This document shows, in pieces, positions 7,561 to 16,432 of a DNA stretch of 59,544 bases. Location: positions 1 through 59,544 of the forward strand of contig CALGSZ010000121.1 in NCBI GenBank assembly GCA_937901745.1, read 5' to 3'. The translations under genes and the position numbers were made by a program. The notes under the pieces are model-generated. The model was not told the origin of the DNA. It saw nothing but the letters and a program-made list of their open reading frames with translations, and made no database searches. Source of the DNA: an uncultured Chloroflexota bacterium. GTDB taxonomy: Bacteria > Chloroflexota > Chloroflexia > Thermomicrobiales > UBA6265. Position 1 is the first letter of the stretch; each line of letters opens with the position of its first letter.

Positions 7561-8379
7561 ATGACCGCGACCGTCAAGCCCGCACCGCGCGATTACCGCC
7601 TCTTGAAGACCTACCGCACCCAGGTGGTTGCCACTGCCCAGGTGACGCCGCGCGTCCGGCGGATCACCTTCGGCGGCGGCGATCTCGAGCACTTCGAGGT
7701 CGCCGGCCCAGATCAGTTCATCACCATCCTCGCGCCTCATCCGCATCAGGACGAGCCACTGATTCCACCTGGCTTCACCTGGGAGATGTGGCGCGACATG
7801 CCGGAGGACGAGCGTCCGATCTCCCGCAACTACACCGTCCGCCGGCACCGGCCGGAGCAAGCCGAGCTCGACGTCGACTTCGTGCTGCACGAGGACGGCG
7901 GGCCGCTCTGCCAGTGGGCGCTTCAGGCGAAGCCGGGCGACAAGGTCGGAATCTGGGGCCCGCGCATGGCCTACGATCCGCCGCCTGACGTCGAGTGGCA
8001 GCTGCTGGTCGGCGACGAGACTGGCCTACCCGCGATCGCCGCCATCTTCGAGGCGCTTCCGCCCGGCGCCCGCGCCCATGCCATCATCGAGGTGGCCGAC
8101 GCCGCCGAAGAGCAGCCGCTCGACTCAGCGGGCAACGTCGAGGTGACCTGGCTGCACCGGAACGGTATCCCCGCCGGCAAGGCCGACCTCCTCCTGCCAG
8201 CCGTCCGCGCGCTGACCTTCCCTGAGGGCAAGGTCTATGCCTGGGCTGCCGGCGAGGTCCGCACCATCGTCGCACTCCGGCGCCACTTCCGGCGGGAGCG
8301 AGGCTTGGCCCGGGAGTATGTCTCCGCCCTCGGCTACTGGCGGCACCAGGACCATGACGACGTGGATGCCGACGAGTAA
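7561..8379 (+). CDS. Siderophore-interacting protein (FAD-dependent ferric-siderophore reductase, SIP family)
   Basis: A 272-residue protein matching the SIP/ViuB/YqjH layout. The N-terminal FAD-binding barrel carries the R-x-Y-T motif (RNYT, residues 89-92), and a C-terminal NAD(P)-binding domain begins at about GDETGLPAI (151-159) and ends in WAAGEV and the terminal YWRHQ helix. Members use NAD(P)H or ferredoxin to reduce ferric siderophores in the cytoplasm and release Fe(II). A textbook AAGGAG stands 5 nt before the ATG. Its place behind the iron receptor agrees with intracellular iron release as the last step of the uptake pathway. Confidence 0.93.
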   Translation: MTATVKPAPRDYRLLKTYRTQVVATAQVTPRVRRITFGGGDLEHFEVAGPDQFITILAPHPHQDEPLIPPGFTWEMWRDMPEDERPISRNYTVRRHRPEQAELDVDFVLHEDGGPLCQWALQAKPGDKVGIWGPRMAYDPPPDVEWQLLVGDETGLPAIAAIFEALPPGARAHAIIEVADAAEEQPLDSAGNVEVTWLHRNGIPAGKADLLLPAVRALTFPEGKVYAWAAGEVRTIVALRRHFRRERGLAREYVSALGYWRHQDHDDVDADE

Positions 8380-8388
8380 CGTCGCGGT

Positions 8389-9051
8389 TCAGGACTCTCG
8401 CTCAGTGGCGAGCCCGTCAATCAGCGCCAGCAGTCGCGGATCATCGTAGGCGGAGATCACGAGGTCGGCGCCCGGGAGATCGGGCCGCGTCGTCGTGATC
8501 CCGACGCAGGTCATGCCCGCCGCGCGCGCTGCTTGCACGCCGCTGAGCGAGTCTTCGATGACCAAGCACGTCTCCGGCGGCACGCCGAGCCGAGTCGCGG
8601 CTGTCAGGAACGGCTCTGGGTGCGGCTTGCCATAACGAACATCGTCCGCGGTCACCACTGCGGCGAAGCGGTCCAGCAGCGCGAGCTCCTGCAACATCCG
8701 CTGCGCCGAATGCCGCCGCGCCGAGGTGGCAACGGCGGTACGGCGACCATCGAGGCGGTCCAGAAGGGGAACGAGGCCGGGGAGGGGAGCCACTCGCCCG
8801 GCCACCAATTCCCAGTAGACCTCCGTGACGCGCTCGCTGATCCGCTCCGCCTCATCCTCCGGCACGCCCAATCGCTCGCGGGCAGCCTCTCGCCCTGGCC
8901 TCCCGGAGATGTGACGCATATAGTCTTCCTTGCTAATGGGGACGCCTAGCTCTCCGAGCACGATCTCCCAGGAACGCAAGTGAAACGCCTCGGTATCGAC
9001 CAGCGTGCCGTCGAGATCGAAGATGACGGCGGCGATCTTCCGCTCGCTCAT
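8389..9051 (-). CDS. HAD-superfamily phosphatase, beta-phosphoglucomutase/phosphatase type
   Basis: A 220-residue subfamily-IA HAD protein. Motif I is VIFDLDGTLVDTE with nucleophile D12 and acid/base D14; motif II is ATSARR, motif III the Lys in YGKPHPEPF, and motif IV VIEDSLSG. The four-helix cap between motifs I and II is the type seen in beta-phosphoglucomutases and small sugar-phosphate phosphatases. The substrate cannot be read from the sequence. It ends 9 bp from the convergent siderophore reductase gene and is followed upstream by a gamma-glutamyltransferase-like gene on the same strand. Confidence 0.85.
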   Translation of the reverse strand: MSERKIAAVIFDLDGTLVDTEAFHLRSWEIVLGELGVPISKEDYMRHISGRPGREAARERLGVPEDEAERISERVTEVYWELVAGRVAPLPGLVPLLDRLDGRRTAVATSARRHSAQRMLQELALLDRFAAVVTADDVRYGKPHPEPFLTAATRLGVPPETCLVIEDSLSGVQAARAAGMTCVGITTTRPDLPGADLVISAYDDPRLLALIDGLATERES

Positions 9052-9082
9052 CGGGACGCCGACTCCTGCTCACCGCGCCCAG

Positions 9083-10714
9083 TCACCAGCCGATCGCATA
9101 GCCATCCCGGCGCGGATCGGCGCCGCCGAGCAACGCGCCGCTGTTCGGATCGATCATGATCCCCTGCCCGCCACCGACGAGATGCGACCAGTCATCAATC
9201 AGGCGGATCTTATGCCCGCGCTCCTGAAGCTCGTCGCGCACCGCCTTCGGGATGCGCGCCTCCATCTCCAGGGTTGTCCCCTCGTAGGTGCGGAAGCGCG
9301 GCGCCTCGATCGCGGCCTGGATGCTGAAGCCATGGTCGATGACATTGACGATCATCTGCGGCGTCGTCTCGAGGATGCCGAATGAGCCGGGCGTGCCGAT
9401 GACCATGAACGGCCGGCCGTCGCGGAGGGTGACCGTCGGCGCGAGGCACATCTCGACCTTCTTGCGCGGCGCGACGACGTTCGGGCTGCGCGGGTCAAGA
9501 TCGAACCAGTAGCAGAAGTCGTTGAGCAGGATACCGGTATCCCCCGCCATCACACCGGAGCCGAAGCCGTCACCGAGCGTTTGGGTGACGGCCACGGCGT
9601 TGCCCTCGTCGTCAACGACATCGAAATGCGTCGTCGATTCCGGCACCGCGAGCGGAGATCCGGCGCGAATCACGCCGGGACCTGGCGGCCCGGAGTATCG
9701 CTCCCCTTCGCTCAGCGCGGCCCGTTTCGGATCGATGAGGGCGCGTCGCTGCGCGGCGTACGCTTTGTCGAGCAGGGCCGCGGTCGGCGCATCGGGGCGC
9801 GCCGCGTAGGCGATGCGATCGGCCACCGCAAGCTTCATCGCCTCGGCCATCAGGTGGATACTCTCGGCGGTGTTGTGGGCCAAGCTCGCGAGATCGAAGC
9901 CCTCCAGGATGTTGAGCGTCTGCAGAATCTGAATCCCGGAGGACGGCGGCGGTGGGCAGAAGACGTCGTACCCCCGGTAAGTCGTGCTGATCGCCTCCTG
10001 CCAGACCGGCTGATAGTCCGCCAGGTCCTCCTCGGTTAGCAGTCCGCCTTGCTCCCGCACGGCAGCGACGATGCGCTTGGCGAGCGGGCCTCGGTAGAAC
10101 GTCTCTGGCCCGTCGGCAATCACCTCGCGGAAGGTCTGCGCCAGCATCGGCTGCCGGATGATGGTGCCCGGCGCGGGCGCCTGCCCACCCGGCATGAAGA
10201 CCGCCTGCGTCTCGGCGGTCAAGTAGCCGCCGGCAAGCGAGCTCCGAAAGAACCAGGCGTTCTTGAGACTGATCGGCACGCCCCGCTCCGCGTACTCGAT
10301 CGCGGGGGCGAAGACAGAGGCCCGATCGAGCCGGCCATAGGTGTCGAGCGCGGTCAGCCACCCGGCGCAGGCGCCCGGAACGATTGGCGACTTCGGGCCG
10401 TGATCCTTTTCTGCCTGGCTAGCGAACACATCGGGCGTCGCCGCTGCCGGCGCCGGTCCCACGAAATCCAAAACTCGAACACACTGCTCTTTCGCTGAGA
10501 AGAAGATGAGATAGCCAATGCCGCCGATGCCGGACATGTACGGCTCGCAGACGTTGAGCGCGGCGGCAGTGGCAATTGCCGCGTCAATGGCGTTGCCGCC
10601 TTGCTGCAATATGCGCAGACCGGCCACGGACGCCAGTGGATGCGCAGATGCTACCATTCCTCGAGTCCCCATTACGACAGGACGATGCGCCAAGCCCCGA
10701 TTCGGCCACGCCAT
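9083..10714 (-). CDS. Gamma-glutamyltransferase family (Ntn) hydrolase
   Basis: A 543-residue proenzyme-like protein of the GGT family. The large-subunit half has MVASAHPLAS and GGNAIDAAIA; the predicted autocleavage and nucleophile site is TTHFDVVDDEGNAV with Thr361. Downstream are the family's GDGFGSGVM and the C-terminal GGGQGIMIDP. The usual motif is TTHxS, but here the fifth position is Asp (TTHFD), also seen in GGT-like enzymes not acting on glutathione. There is no signal peptide, so it is likely cytoplasmic. The substrate is uncertain: gamma-glutamyl peptides or another amide such as a cephalosporin-acylase-type substrate. The ATG has an AGGA 7 nt upstream. Confidence 0.88.
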   Translation of the reverse strand: MAWPNRGLAHRPVVMGTRGMVASAHPLASVAGLRILQQGGNAIDAAIATAAALNVCEPYMSGIGGIGYLIFFSAKEQCVRVLDFVGPAPAAATPDVFASQAEKDHGPKSPIVPGACAGWLTALDTYGRLDRASVFAPAIEYAERGVPISLKNAWFFRSSLAGGYLTAETQAVFMPGGQAPAPGTIIRQPMLAQTFREVIADGPETFYRGPLAKRIVAAVREQGGLLTEEDLADYQPVWQEAISTTYRGYDVFCPPPPSSGIQILQTLNILEGFDLASLAHNTAESIHLMAEAMKLAVADRIAYAARPDAPTAALLDKAYAAQRRALIDPKRAALSEGERYSGPPGPGVIRAGSPLAVPESTTHFDVVDDEGNAVAVTQTLGDGFGSGVMAGDTGILLNDFCYWFDLDPRSPNVVAPRKKVEMCLAPTVTLRDGRPFMVIGTPGSFGILETTPQMIVNVIDHGFSIQAAIEAPRFRTYEGTTLEMEARIPKAVRDELQERGHKIRLIDDWSHLVGGGQGIMIDPNSGALLGGADPRRDGYAIGW

Positions 10715-10906
10715 TGCCGCTTCCTTTCCCTTCGCTCATCGTTACCACTGCGCGGCATCATCGCATAGCGCAAAAACGCGTTCGGAGGAAGCGGCGTCGG
10801 CGCACAACCGCCAGGGACACAAAAATTGGGCCGAGATCACGCCCCGGCATGGTCCCGGCCCGATGGATTGGTGATTCGACGCCTATGGCGACGCTGCCCC
10901 GCGAGG

Positions 10907-11377
10907 TCACGCGGGGATCAACAGGTAGAGATCACAGATGATGTTCTCTCCTGGGTACGTTTCGATCGTGAAGTCTCCATCCGCGTCCCACGCGTCGATG
11001 AGCACTCTCCCGTACGGGGAGTAGGGCGCGGCGGAGCAGTAGACCCGGGTCCCGACGTAGCCGTCGAGATTGTCGACGAAGAAGCGGTTCGCGCCCGCTC
11101 GCGGACCAAAGAAGACCTCGCCGTTGCCGTCCGTCACTTTGAACGTGCAGAAGCCGGCGGGGTTACAGCCCCAGATTCCGAAGTCTGGAGCGCGCCACTC
11201 GTGGCATTCGTTGAAGACGTCACCGGTGTTGTCGAGACAATTCGCCACGTGGAACGTCACCCTGGCGTATTTGCTTTCGGCGCGTGCCGGGGCGGATGTG
11301 TCCATGGTTGCCGCGAGCATGCCCGCGACGACGAGAAGCCCAATCGAGGCTCGTCCGAGGAGTGAAAGGCGCCGCAT
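10907..11377 (-). CDS. Small secreted protein of unknown function
   Basis: A 156-residue protein with a clear Sec signal peptide (RRLSLLGRASIGLLVVAGMLAATMDTSA, cleavage near APARA-ES). The mature part has eight-ish cysteines (for example CLDNTGDVFNECHEW, WGCNPAGFC, VYCSAAPY, IICDLY) and alternating hydrophobic residues, which suggests a small extracellular beta-rich, disulphide-bonded domain. I do not recognise the family. A GAGGAGG lies 6 nt before the ATG at 11377. The neighbours give no functional hint: the GGT-like gene follows, and 500 bp without genes precede it. Confidence 0.7.
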   Translation of the reverse strand: MRRLSLLGRASIGLLVVAGMLAATMDTSAPARAESKYARVTFHVANCLDNTGDVFNECHEWRAPDFGIWGCNPAGFCTFKVTDGNGEVFFGPRAGANRFFVDNLDGYVGTRVYCSAAPYSPYGRVLIDAWDADGDFTIETYPGENIICDLYLLIPA

Positions 11378-11873
11378 GGCAAACCTCCTCTCGAACGCGA
11401 CGAGGCGGATCGCCGCACGGATCGCAGCCGACCCGATCCATCACTCCCCCTCGATGATGGTTCAGAGAACATCGCCGGCATGAGCGGGACCGCCGAGAGT
11501 CCGCAGCGATCACTCCGCGCACTGGCGGTCGCGACTAAAGACTTCTGGCCGCTTGCGACCGAGCGCGCCGAGGCTCGCATCTATCCGGGCTAGGCGCGAG
11601 CCACGATCGCTATGGCGACCCTCCCGCCAATCGGCGCTGCTCTCTCGCACTCGGCTCCCACAAAGCCCCCTGCGCCTTCCTTGCAGGAGCGCAAGCCGTG
11701 GGGCCGGCCATCAGCCTCCAAGAACGCATATTTCCGGCCAGTGGTTTCGCGAATCGCCACAGGAAGACGGTCTCACGCCGGAATTCGGCATGAAATGGGC
11801 ATACGTTCGCCCCATCCTCGAATGAGGTGGTTACGAGGATGGGGCGAGATTGGCGTCGCAAAGGATTAGTCGC
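11378..11873. other. Intergenic region, no gene recognised
   Basis: About 500 bp between the secreted-protein gene and the end of the glucan phosphorylase gene. Open frames here have no Shine-Dalgarno and no protein-like composition. The only clear element is the hairpin at 11809-11845. The promoter for the gene at 11377 must lie here, but I cannot name convincing hexamers. Confidence 0.5.
11809..11845 (-). terminator. Hairpin downstream of the glucan phosphorylase gene
   Basis: Perfect 12-bp arms (gccccatcctcg 11809-11820, complement 11834-11845) with a 13-nt loop, starting 29 bp after the stop of the minus-strand phosphorylase gene. There is no clear T tract, so this is a probable but not certain terminator. 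Confidence 0.5.
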
Positions 11874-14048
11874 TTACCGGCGATTCCCCGAGGAGGTCGC
11901 GGCCGGGAGATAGAGGCGGTTGATGTACTCGATCAGCATCCGGCGCGCGCTGAAGCGGGGGGCGACAGTCTTGATCGCGTTCTTGGCAACGGCGATCCAC
12001 GCGTGCGGGATGCCGCTCGGCCCACGGTCGTAATAGCACGGCACGATCCGCTGCTCCAGCGCCTCGTAGATCGCCTCCGCCTCGTCGGCGTCCTGCGCCC
12101 AGCCCTCCAGCGGCGACGGCTCGAGACCCCAGCCATTGCTGTTGTCCGGCAGCCATGCCTCTCGCCACCAGCCGTCGAGGATGCTGAGATTCGGCACGCC
12201 ATTCACGGCCGCCTTCATGCCGCTGGTGCCACTCGCCTCGAGTGGAGCGCGCGGGTTGTTGAGCCAGAGATCGACGCCAGCGACCAGATAGGCCGCCAGC
12301 CCCATGTCGTAGTCCTCCGCGAAGGCGATGCGGCCGCCGAATCGCGGATCGCGAGCGCGCCAGTAGATCTCCTGGATCAGCCGCTTGCCGCCCTCGTCGG
12401 CCGGGTGCGCCTTGCCGGCAAAGACGATCTGAACGGGGCGCTCCGGGTCGTTCAGGATGCGCGCCAGCCGATCGGGATCGTGGAAGATCAGGGTGGCGCG
12501 CTTGTAGGTCGCGAAGCGGCGCGCAAACCCGATCGTCAGCGCGTCCTCCTCGAGGTACGGCCCGGCAGCGACGACTTGCGCCGGATCGAAATCGCCCGCG
12601 GCCCACCGTCGGCGGGACCGCTCCCGCAGATGAGCGATGAGATCGCTCTTGGCGCGACAGTGGACCTCCCAGAACTCCTCATCGCTGATCTGGTCAATCG
12701 CCTCCCAGGTCGCGGGGTCATCACTCTTCTCGCGCCAGTCCGGACCGATCTCCTGATCGAAAAGGCTCGCCACCGGCGCCGCGGTCCACGTCGGGAGATG
12801 GATGCCGTTGGTGACGTGGGTCACCGGCACCTCATCTGGCTCCTTGCCCGGCCAGAGATCGGCCCACATCGTCCGCGTGATCTCGCCGTGCCGCTCGCTG
12901 ACGGCGTTCCGCTGATTGGCGAGCCGGAACGACAGCGCGGTCATGTTGAAGCCGTGGTCCGTCTTCTCGTGCCGGCCGAGGGCGAGGAACTGCTCGCGAT
13001 CCAGGCCGAGCTGCGGCCAGAAGTGCGCGAAATACCGGTCCATCAGCTCCGGCGGGAAGACATCGTGGCCGGCGGGAACCGGGGTGTGCGTCGTGAAGAT
13101 TGTCGTCGCGCGGACGCGCTCAGCCGCCTCGTCGAAGGTGAGCCCGGCCGCGACGTACTCCCGCACGCGCTCGAGTAGGTGGAAGGCGGAATGCCCCTCG
13201 TTGGCGTGCCAGTACGTCGGCGCGATCCCCATCGCCCGCAGCGCGCGAACGCCACCGACGCCCAAGATCAGCTCCTGCCGGAGCCGATGCTCCTGGTCGC
13301 CGCCGTACAGCCGGGAAGAGATCGTCCGCGTCCAGTCGGGATTGCCCTCGACGTCGGAATCGAGGAGATAGAGCGTCACCCGACCGACATTCACCCGCCA
13401 GATCGCCAGTCGCAGCGGATACTCCGGCCGGTCGAACGCGACGTGGACGTAGAGGGGCTCGCCGTCCTCATCACAGACGAGCGTCGTCGGCTCGGCCGAG
13501 GGGGCGAGGTCGGCGGGAACATCGAGCTGCCAGCCATCGGCCGTGAGGCGCTGGCTCAGGTAGCCGTGCCGGTAGAGCAGCGAGACGGCGACGACCGGCA
13601 GTCCCAGATCGCTCGCTTCCTTGATGTGATCGCCCGCCAGGACGCCGAGTCCGCCGGAGTAGATCGGCAGCGCGCGGTGCAGACCGAACTCGGCCGAGAA
13701 GTAGGCAAGCGTATGGTCGAGTAGCTCCGGCGCATGTTGCCCAACCCAGGTCGTCGAGCGATCGGCATTGAGCATCGCGTCGAATCGCGCGACTACCGCA
13801 TCGTAGCGCCGGAGGTAATCCGGGTCGGCCAAACCAACGGCGAACCGCTCGGGATCGAGCTGCTGCAGGAACTGCACGGGGTTCTCGTTGGTGGTATCCC
13901 ACAACCGGGGATCGAGGTCGTGGAAGAGTGACGCCGCGTCGTCGTTCCACGTCCACCAGAGGTTCATGGCCAGATCGGCCAACCGGGCAAGACGCTCAGG
14001 GATCGAGACGGACGCGAAGGCAGTCGCGGGCGATGTCATGGACGGCAA
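11874..14048 (-). CDS. Alpha-glucan (glycogen-type) phosphorylase, DUF3417-containing
   Basis: A 724-residue enzyme of the alpha-glucan phosphorylase family that frees glucose 1-phosphate from glycogen or maltodextrin in the cytoplasm. An N-terminal DUF3417 segment (RLARLADLAMNLWWTWNDDA) is followed by the phosphorylase body: YFSAEFGLHRALPIYSGGLGVLAGDH, then TNGIHLPTW and the PLP site EASGTSGMKAAVNG with the predicted PLP lysine at K612. The start is a TTG at 14048 with GGAG 7 nt upstream; the ATG nine bases later would sit too far from it. It stands alone and diverges from the ThDP enzyme gene. No other glycogen gene is in the window. Confidence 0.93.
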   Translation of the reverse strand: MPSMTSPATAFASVSIPERLARLADLAMNLWWTWNDDAASLFHDLDPRLWDTTNENPVQFLQQLDPERFAVGLADPDYLRRYDAVVARFDAMLNADRSTTWVGQHAPELLDHTLAYFSAEFGLHRALPIYSGGLGVLAGDHIKEASDLGLPVVAVSLLYRHGYLSQRLTADGWQLDVPADLAPSAEPTTLVCDEDGEPLYVHVAFDRPEYPLRLAIWRVNVGRVTLYLLDSDVEGNPDWTRTISSRLYGGDQEHRLRQELILGVGGVRALRAMGIAPTYWHANEGHSAFHLLERVREYVAAGLTFDEAAERVRATTIFTTHTPVPAGHDVFPPELMDRYFAHFWPQLGLDREQFLALGRHEKTDHGFNMTALSFRLANQRNAVSERHGEITRTMWADLWPGKEPDEVPVTHVTNGIHLPTWTAAPVASLFDQEIGPDWREKSDDPATWEAIDQISDEEFWEVHCRAKSDLIAHLRERSRRRWAAGDFDPAQVVAAGPYLEEDALTIGFARRFATYKRATLIFHDPDRLARILNDPERPVQIVFAGKAHPADEGGKRLIQEIYWRARDPRFGGRIAFAEDYDMGLAAYLVAGVDLWLNNPRAPLEASGTSGMKAAVNGVPNLSILDGWWREAWLPDNSNGWGLEPSPLEGWAQDADEAEAIYEALEQRIVPCYYDRGPSGIPHAWIAVAKNAIKTVAPRFSARRMLIEYINRLYLPAATSSGNRR

Positions 14049-14367
14049 ATGCAGACTCCTCGATCAGTAACTCCGGGGTAGACAGCCAGGGGAGCACACT
14101 CGCGCATCCAAGTAACGCCGCTGGCACCTACCCTATCAGGAATGACGCGCCCCACCAGCGGGTGGGGCAGCGTGCGGCCGGTATAGCCTACCACGCGCCG
14201 GGCATAACGTGATGAGAAGCGCATCGCTTCCCCGATATTGCGCCGAAACCTGTTGACAGACGCGCCAGAGAGCCGTAGCGTTCCGGCACATTGCGAACAA
14301 AGCCGATAGGCGCCGCTCCGCCCAAGAGTCGGGACGCGACGGCGCAATGCAAACAGGAGCGAGCGAG
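14049..14367. other. Divergent promoter region
   Basis: About 320 bp between the phosphorylase gene (minus) and the ThDP enzyme gene (plus). It carries the plus-strand promoter at 14253-14281 and the Shine-Dalgarno sequences of both genes. No further gene or structured RNA is seen. Confidence 0.5.
14253..14281 (+). promoter_or_regulatory. Promoter of the ThDP-enzyme gene
   Basis: -35 TTGACA (14253-14258), 17-nt spacer, -10 TAGCGT (14276-14281). The predicted start is near 14288, giving an 80-nt leader before the ATG at 14368. Confidence 0.55.
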
Positions 14368-16101
14368 ATGGCGGTAGCACAACGGGTGACGACGGGGTGG
14401 GATGCGGTCGTTACCGCGCTGAAAGCGGAGGGCATCCCCTATGTCTTCGGGCTCCCGGGCGACCCGGGTCATCTCTACGACGCGCTCTCCCGCGCCGAGG
14501 CAGACGGTGGACCGCGCGCGATCGGCGTCCGGTTCGAGACCTCGGGCGCATTCATGGCGATGGCCTACGCTCGCGTCAGCGGCGTGCCCGCCGCCTGCTT
14601 CGGCTGCCCAGGCCCGGGTATCGCCAATCTCGTGCCCGGCATTCTCGAAGCGTATTCCGGCTGCACACCGATGATCGTTCTCGGCGTGCGAGCCAGCCGC
14701 CTGACCAACGGGATGGGCGCCTTCCAAGAGTGCGACCACGTTGGGATGCTCAAGCCGATCACTAAGTGGGCGACGACAGTCGAGACCGCTGAGCGCATCC
14801 CCTGGACGATGCGCCGTGCCGTCCAGCTGGCCACGAGTGGCCAGCCCGGCCCAGTCTACGTCGAACTGCCAGCCGACATCGGCCTCGCGGAGGCGGAGAT
14901 TCCGCCCTATGTGCCGACGCCGAGCCCCTTCCGCCCCGGTCCCGACGCGGCGGCCATCGAGGCGGCCGCCGATCTCATCGCCGCCGCGAAGCGGCCGCTG
15001 CTGATCGTCGGTGGTGGCGCGATCCTCTCCGGCGCCGGGGAGGCGATCGCGCGCTTCTCCGAGCGCTTCGGCATCCCGATCCAGACGACGCCCGCCGGAC
15101 GCGGCGCCGTCGCCGAGACCCATCCGCTCTTCTGCGGGCTCGTCGGGCTTTATCGCACCACGTTCCCCCGCCAGGTCTACGAGGAAGCCGATCTCTACCT
15201 GACGGTCGGCTCCCGCATGGAAGAGTTCCAGGGTGGCTTCCTGCCCCGCGCCGAGGGCGCGAAGTTCGTGCAGATCGAGATCGAGGCCTTCGAGATTGGC
15301 CGCAACTGGCGTCCCGACGTGGCGATCCAGTCCGATGCCACGCTCGCGCTGCAGGCGCTCCATACCGCCCTCGAGGACCGTGGCGTGGCCCGCAACGATG
15401 CCCGCGCCACAGAGCTGACCAAGCGGCGGGAGGCAGCGATCGCGGCCGCGCGGGCCGACGTGGATGAGTCGCTGGCCCGGCGCGACTGGCCGATGAAGGG
15501 GAAGGCGATCGTCGCCGAGGTGAACCGCGTCTTCGGCCCGAACACGATCCTGTGCAAGGAGAACGGCGGGCAGGATCTCTGGTCCTACTACTGGCCGTAC
15601 TACCAGATCTTCGATACCGGCTGCTGCGTGCCGCCGGCCGAGCAGACGATGATGGGCCTCGGCGTGATCGGCGCGATGGCGGCGAAGCTCGCCGCTCCGG
15701 ATCGCCAAGTGGTCTGCACTACCGGCGACGGCGCATTCCAGATGGCCAGCCACGAGCTCGGCACGGCCGTGCAGTACAAGCTGCCGGTCACCTGGGTCGT
15801 CCTCAACGACGGCGCGCTCGGGTGGGTGCAGTGGATCCAGCGCCGGGCACACGATGGGCGCATCGTTGCCACGCAGTTCGATCCGGCCATTGATATCGTG
15901 GCGACCGCGAAGGCGGCCGGCTGCGACGGCGTCCGCGTCAACGCGCCGGAGGAGCTAGCGCCCGCGCTGGAGCGCGCCAAGGAGGCGAATGCGGCTGGCG
16001 TCCCGTTTGTCGTAGACGTGCCGGTCGATCAGGCGCATCACCACGCGGAGTTCGACCGCTTCCACGACTACGAGCCCGCGCCGGACAGCGCGACGGTCTA
16101 A
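14368..16101 (+). CDS. Thiamine-diphosphate-dependent enzyme, acetolactate-synthase-like
   Basis: A 577-residue protein with the three-domain ThDP architecture: the PYR domain with the catalytic Glu (RFETSG, E57) replacing the usual HEQGA context, a central domain (about 195-330), and the PP domain with GDGAFQM ending in VVLNDGALGWV, the Mg-ThDP site. It resembles the acetolactate synthase/benzoylformate decarboxylase group, but no small regulatory subunit or ilv gene is adjacent, so the substrate is open. I prefer the ATG at 14368 because AGGAG stands 8 nt upstream; the in-frame ATG at 14347 has none. A 14-bp inverted repeat and a broken Uma2 gene follow. Confidence 0.85.
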   Translation: MAVAQRVTTGWDAVVTALKAEGIPYVFGLPGDPGHLYDALSRAEADGGPRAIGVRFETSGAFMAMAYARVSGVPAACFGCPGPGIANLVPGILEAYSGCTPMIVLGVRASRLTNGMGAFQECDHVGMLKPITKWATTVETAERIPWTMRRAVQLATSGQPGPVYVELPADIGLAEAEIPPYVPTPSPFRPGPDAAAIEAAADLIAAAKRPLLIVGGGAILSGAGEAIARFSERFGIPIQTTPAGRGAVAETHPLFCGLVGLYRTTFPRQVYEEADLYLTVGSRMEEFQGGFLPRAEGAKFVQIEIEAFEIGRNWRPDVAIQSDATLALQALHTALEDRGVARNDARATELTKRREAAIAAARADVDESLARRDWPMKGKAIVAEVNRVFGPNTILCKENGGQDLWSYYWPYYQIFDTGCCVPPAEQTMMGLGVIGAMAAKLAAPDRQVVCTTGDGAFQMASHELGTAVQYKLPVTWVVLNDGALGWVQWIQRRAHDGRIVATQFDPAIDIVATAKAAGCDGVRVNAPEELAPALERAKEANAAGVPFVVDVPVDQAHHHAEFDRFHDYEPAPDSATV

Positions 16102-16127
16102 CGAGCTGAGAGCGCGTTAGAAAAATT

Positions 16128-16187
16128 CTGGCGAGGACGGGCTCGGCAGGAGGACAGCATGACTGCCAATGATCCCGTCCTCGCCAG
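16128..16187. repeat. 14-bp inverted repeat around the start of the broken Uma2 gene
   Basis: Arms at 16128-16141 (ctggcgaggacggg) and 16174-16187 (its exact complement) are separated by 32 nt. The loop holds a second stem (ggcag 16145-16149 with ctgcc 16163-16167) and contains the AGGAGG Shine-Dalgarno and the ATG at 16159. The structure could end transcription of the ThDP gene, whose stop is 26 bp upstream, and would also sequester the ribosome site of the next frame. Confidence 0.6.
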
Positions 16188-16432
16188 TTTCACCAAGCCC
16201 GTTACTGGCCACCGGCTCGAGCCATTCCAGGGCAGCCTCCGGCGAGAAGCCGTCCACGAGCTTCGATCACGCCGACCTCATGACCTACCTGGGGCTGCAT
16301 CTGGCCGCGCGGCTCGATCGCAGCGCTTTTGCCGTCCATATCAACCACGGCCGTCTCCGCCATGGAGACCGGACGTACTACATCCCAGACATCATCGTCA
16401 TTCCCGCCGGCCTCGACCCTAGGGCGCGCTGA
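16159..16432 (+). pseudogene. Truncated, frameshifted Uma2-family (DUF820) nuclease-like gene
   Basis: The ATG at 16159 has a good AGGAGG and opens a frame starting TANDPVLASFTKPVT, which looks like a Uma2 N-terminus. About 30 codons later the Uma2-like sequence continues in another frame (SFDHADLMTYLGLHLAARL, then DRTYYIPDIIVIP) to a stop near 16432. The central part of the PD-(D/E)XK-like domain is missing and the typical length of about 190 residues is not reached. I read this as an internal deletion with frameshift. The conserved PDIIVIP core, normally PDxxV, is still recognisable. It ends against the convergent flavin reductase gene. Confidence 0.6.

Noticed and set aside
14188..15852. 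Long minus-strand open frame over the ThDP enzyme gene
   Set aside because: Antisense shadow; composition is typical of reversed GC-rich codons.
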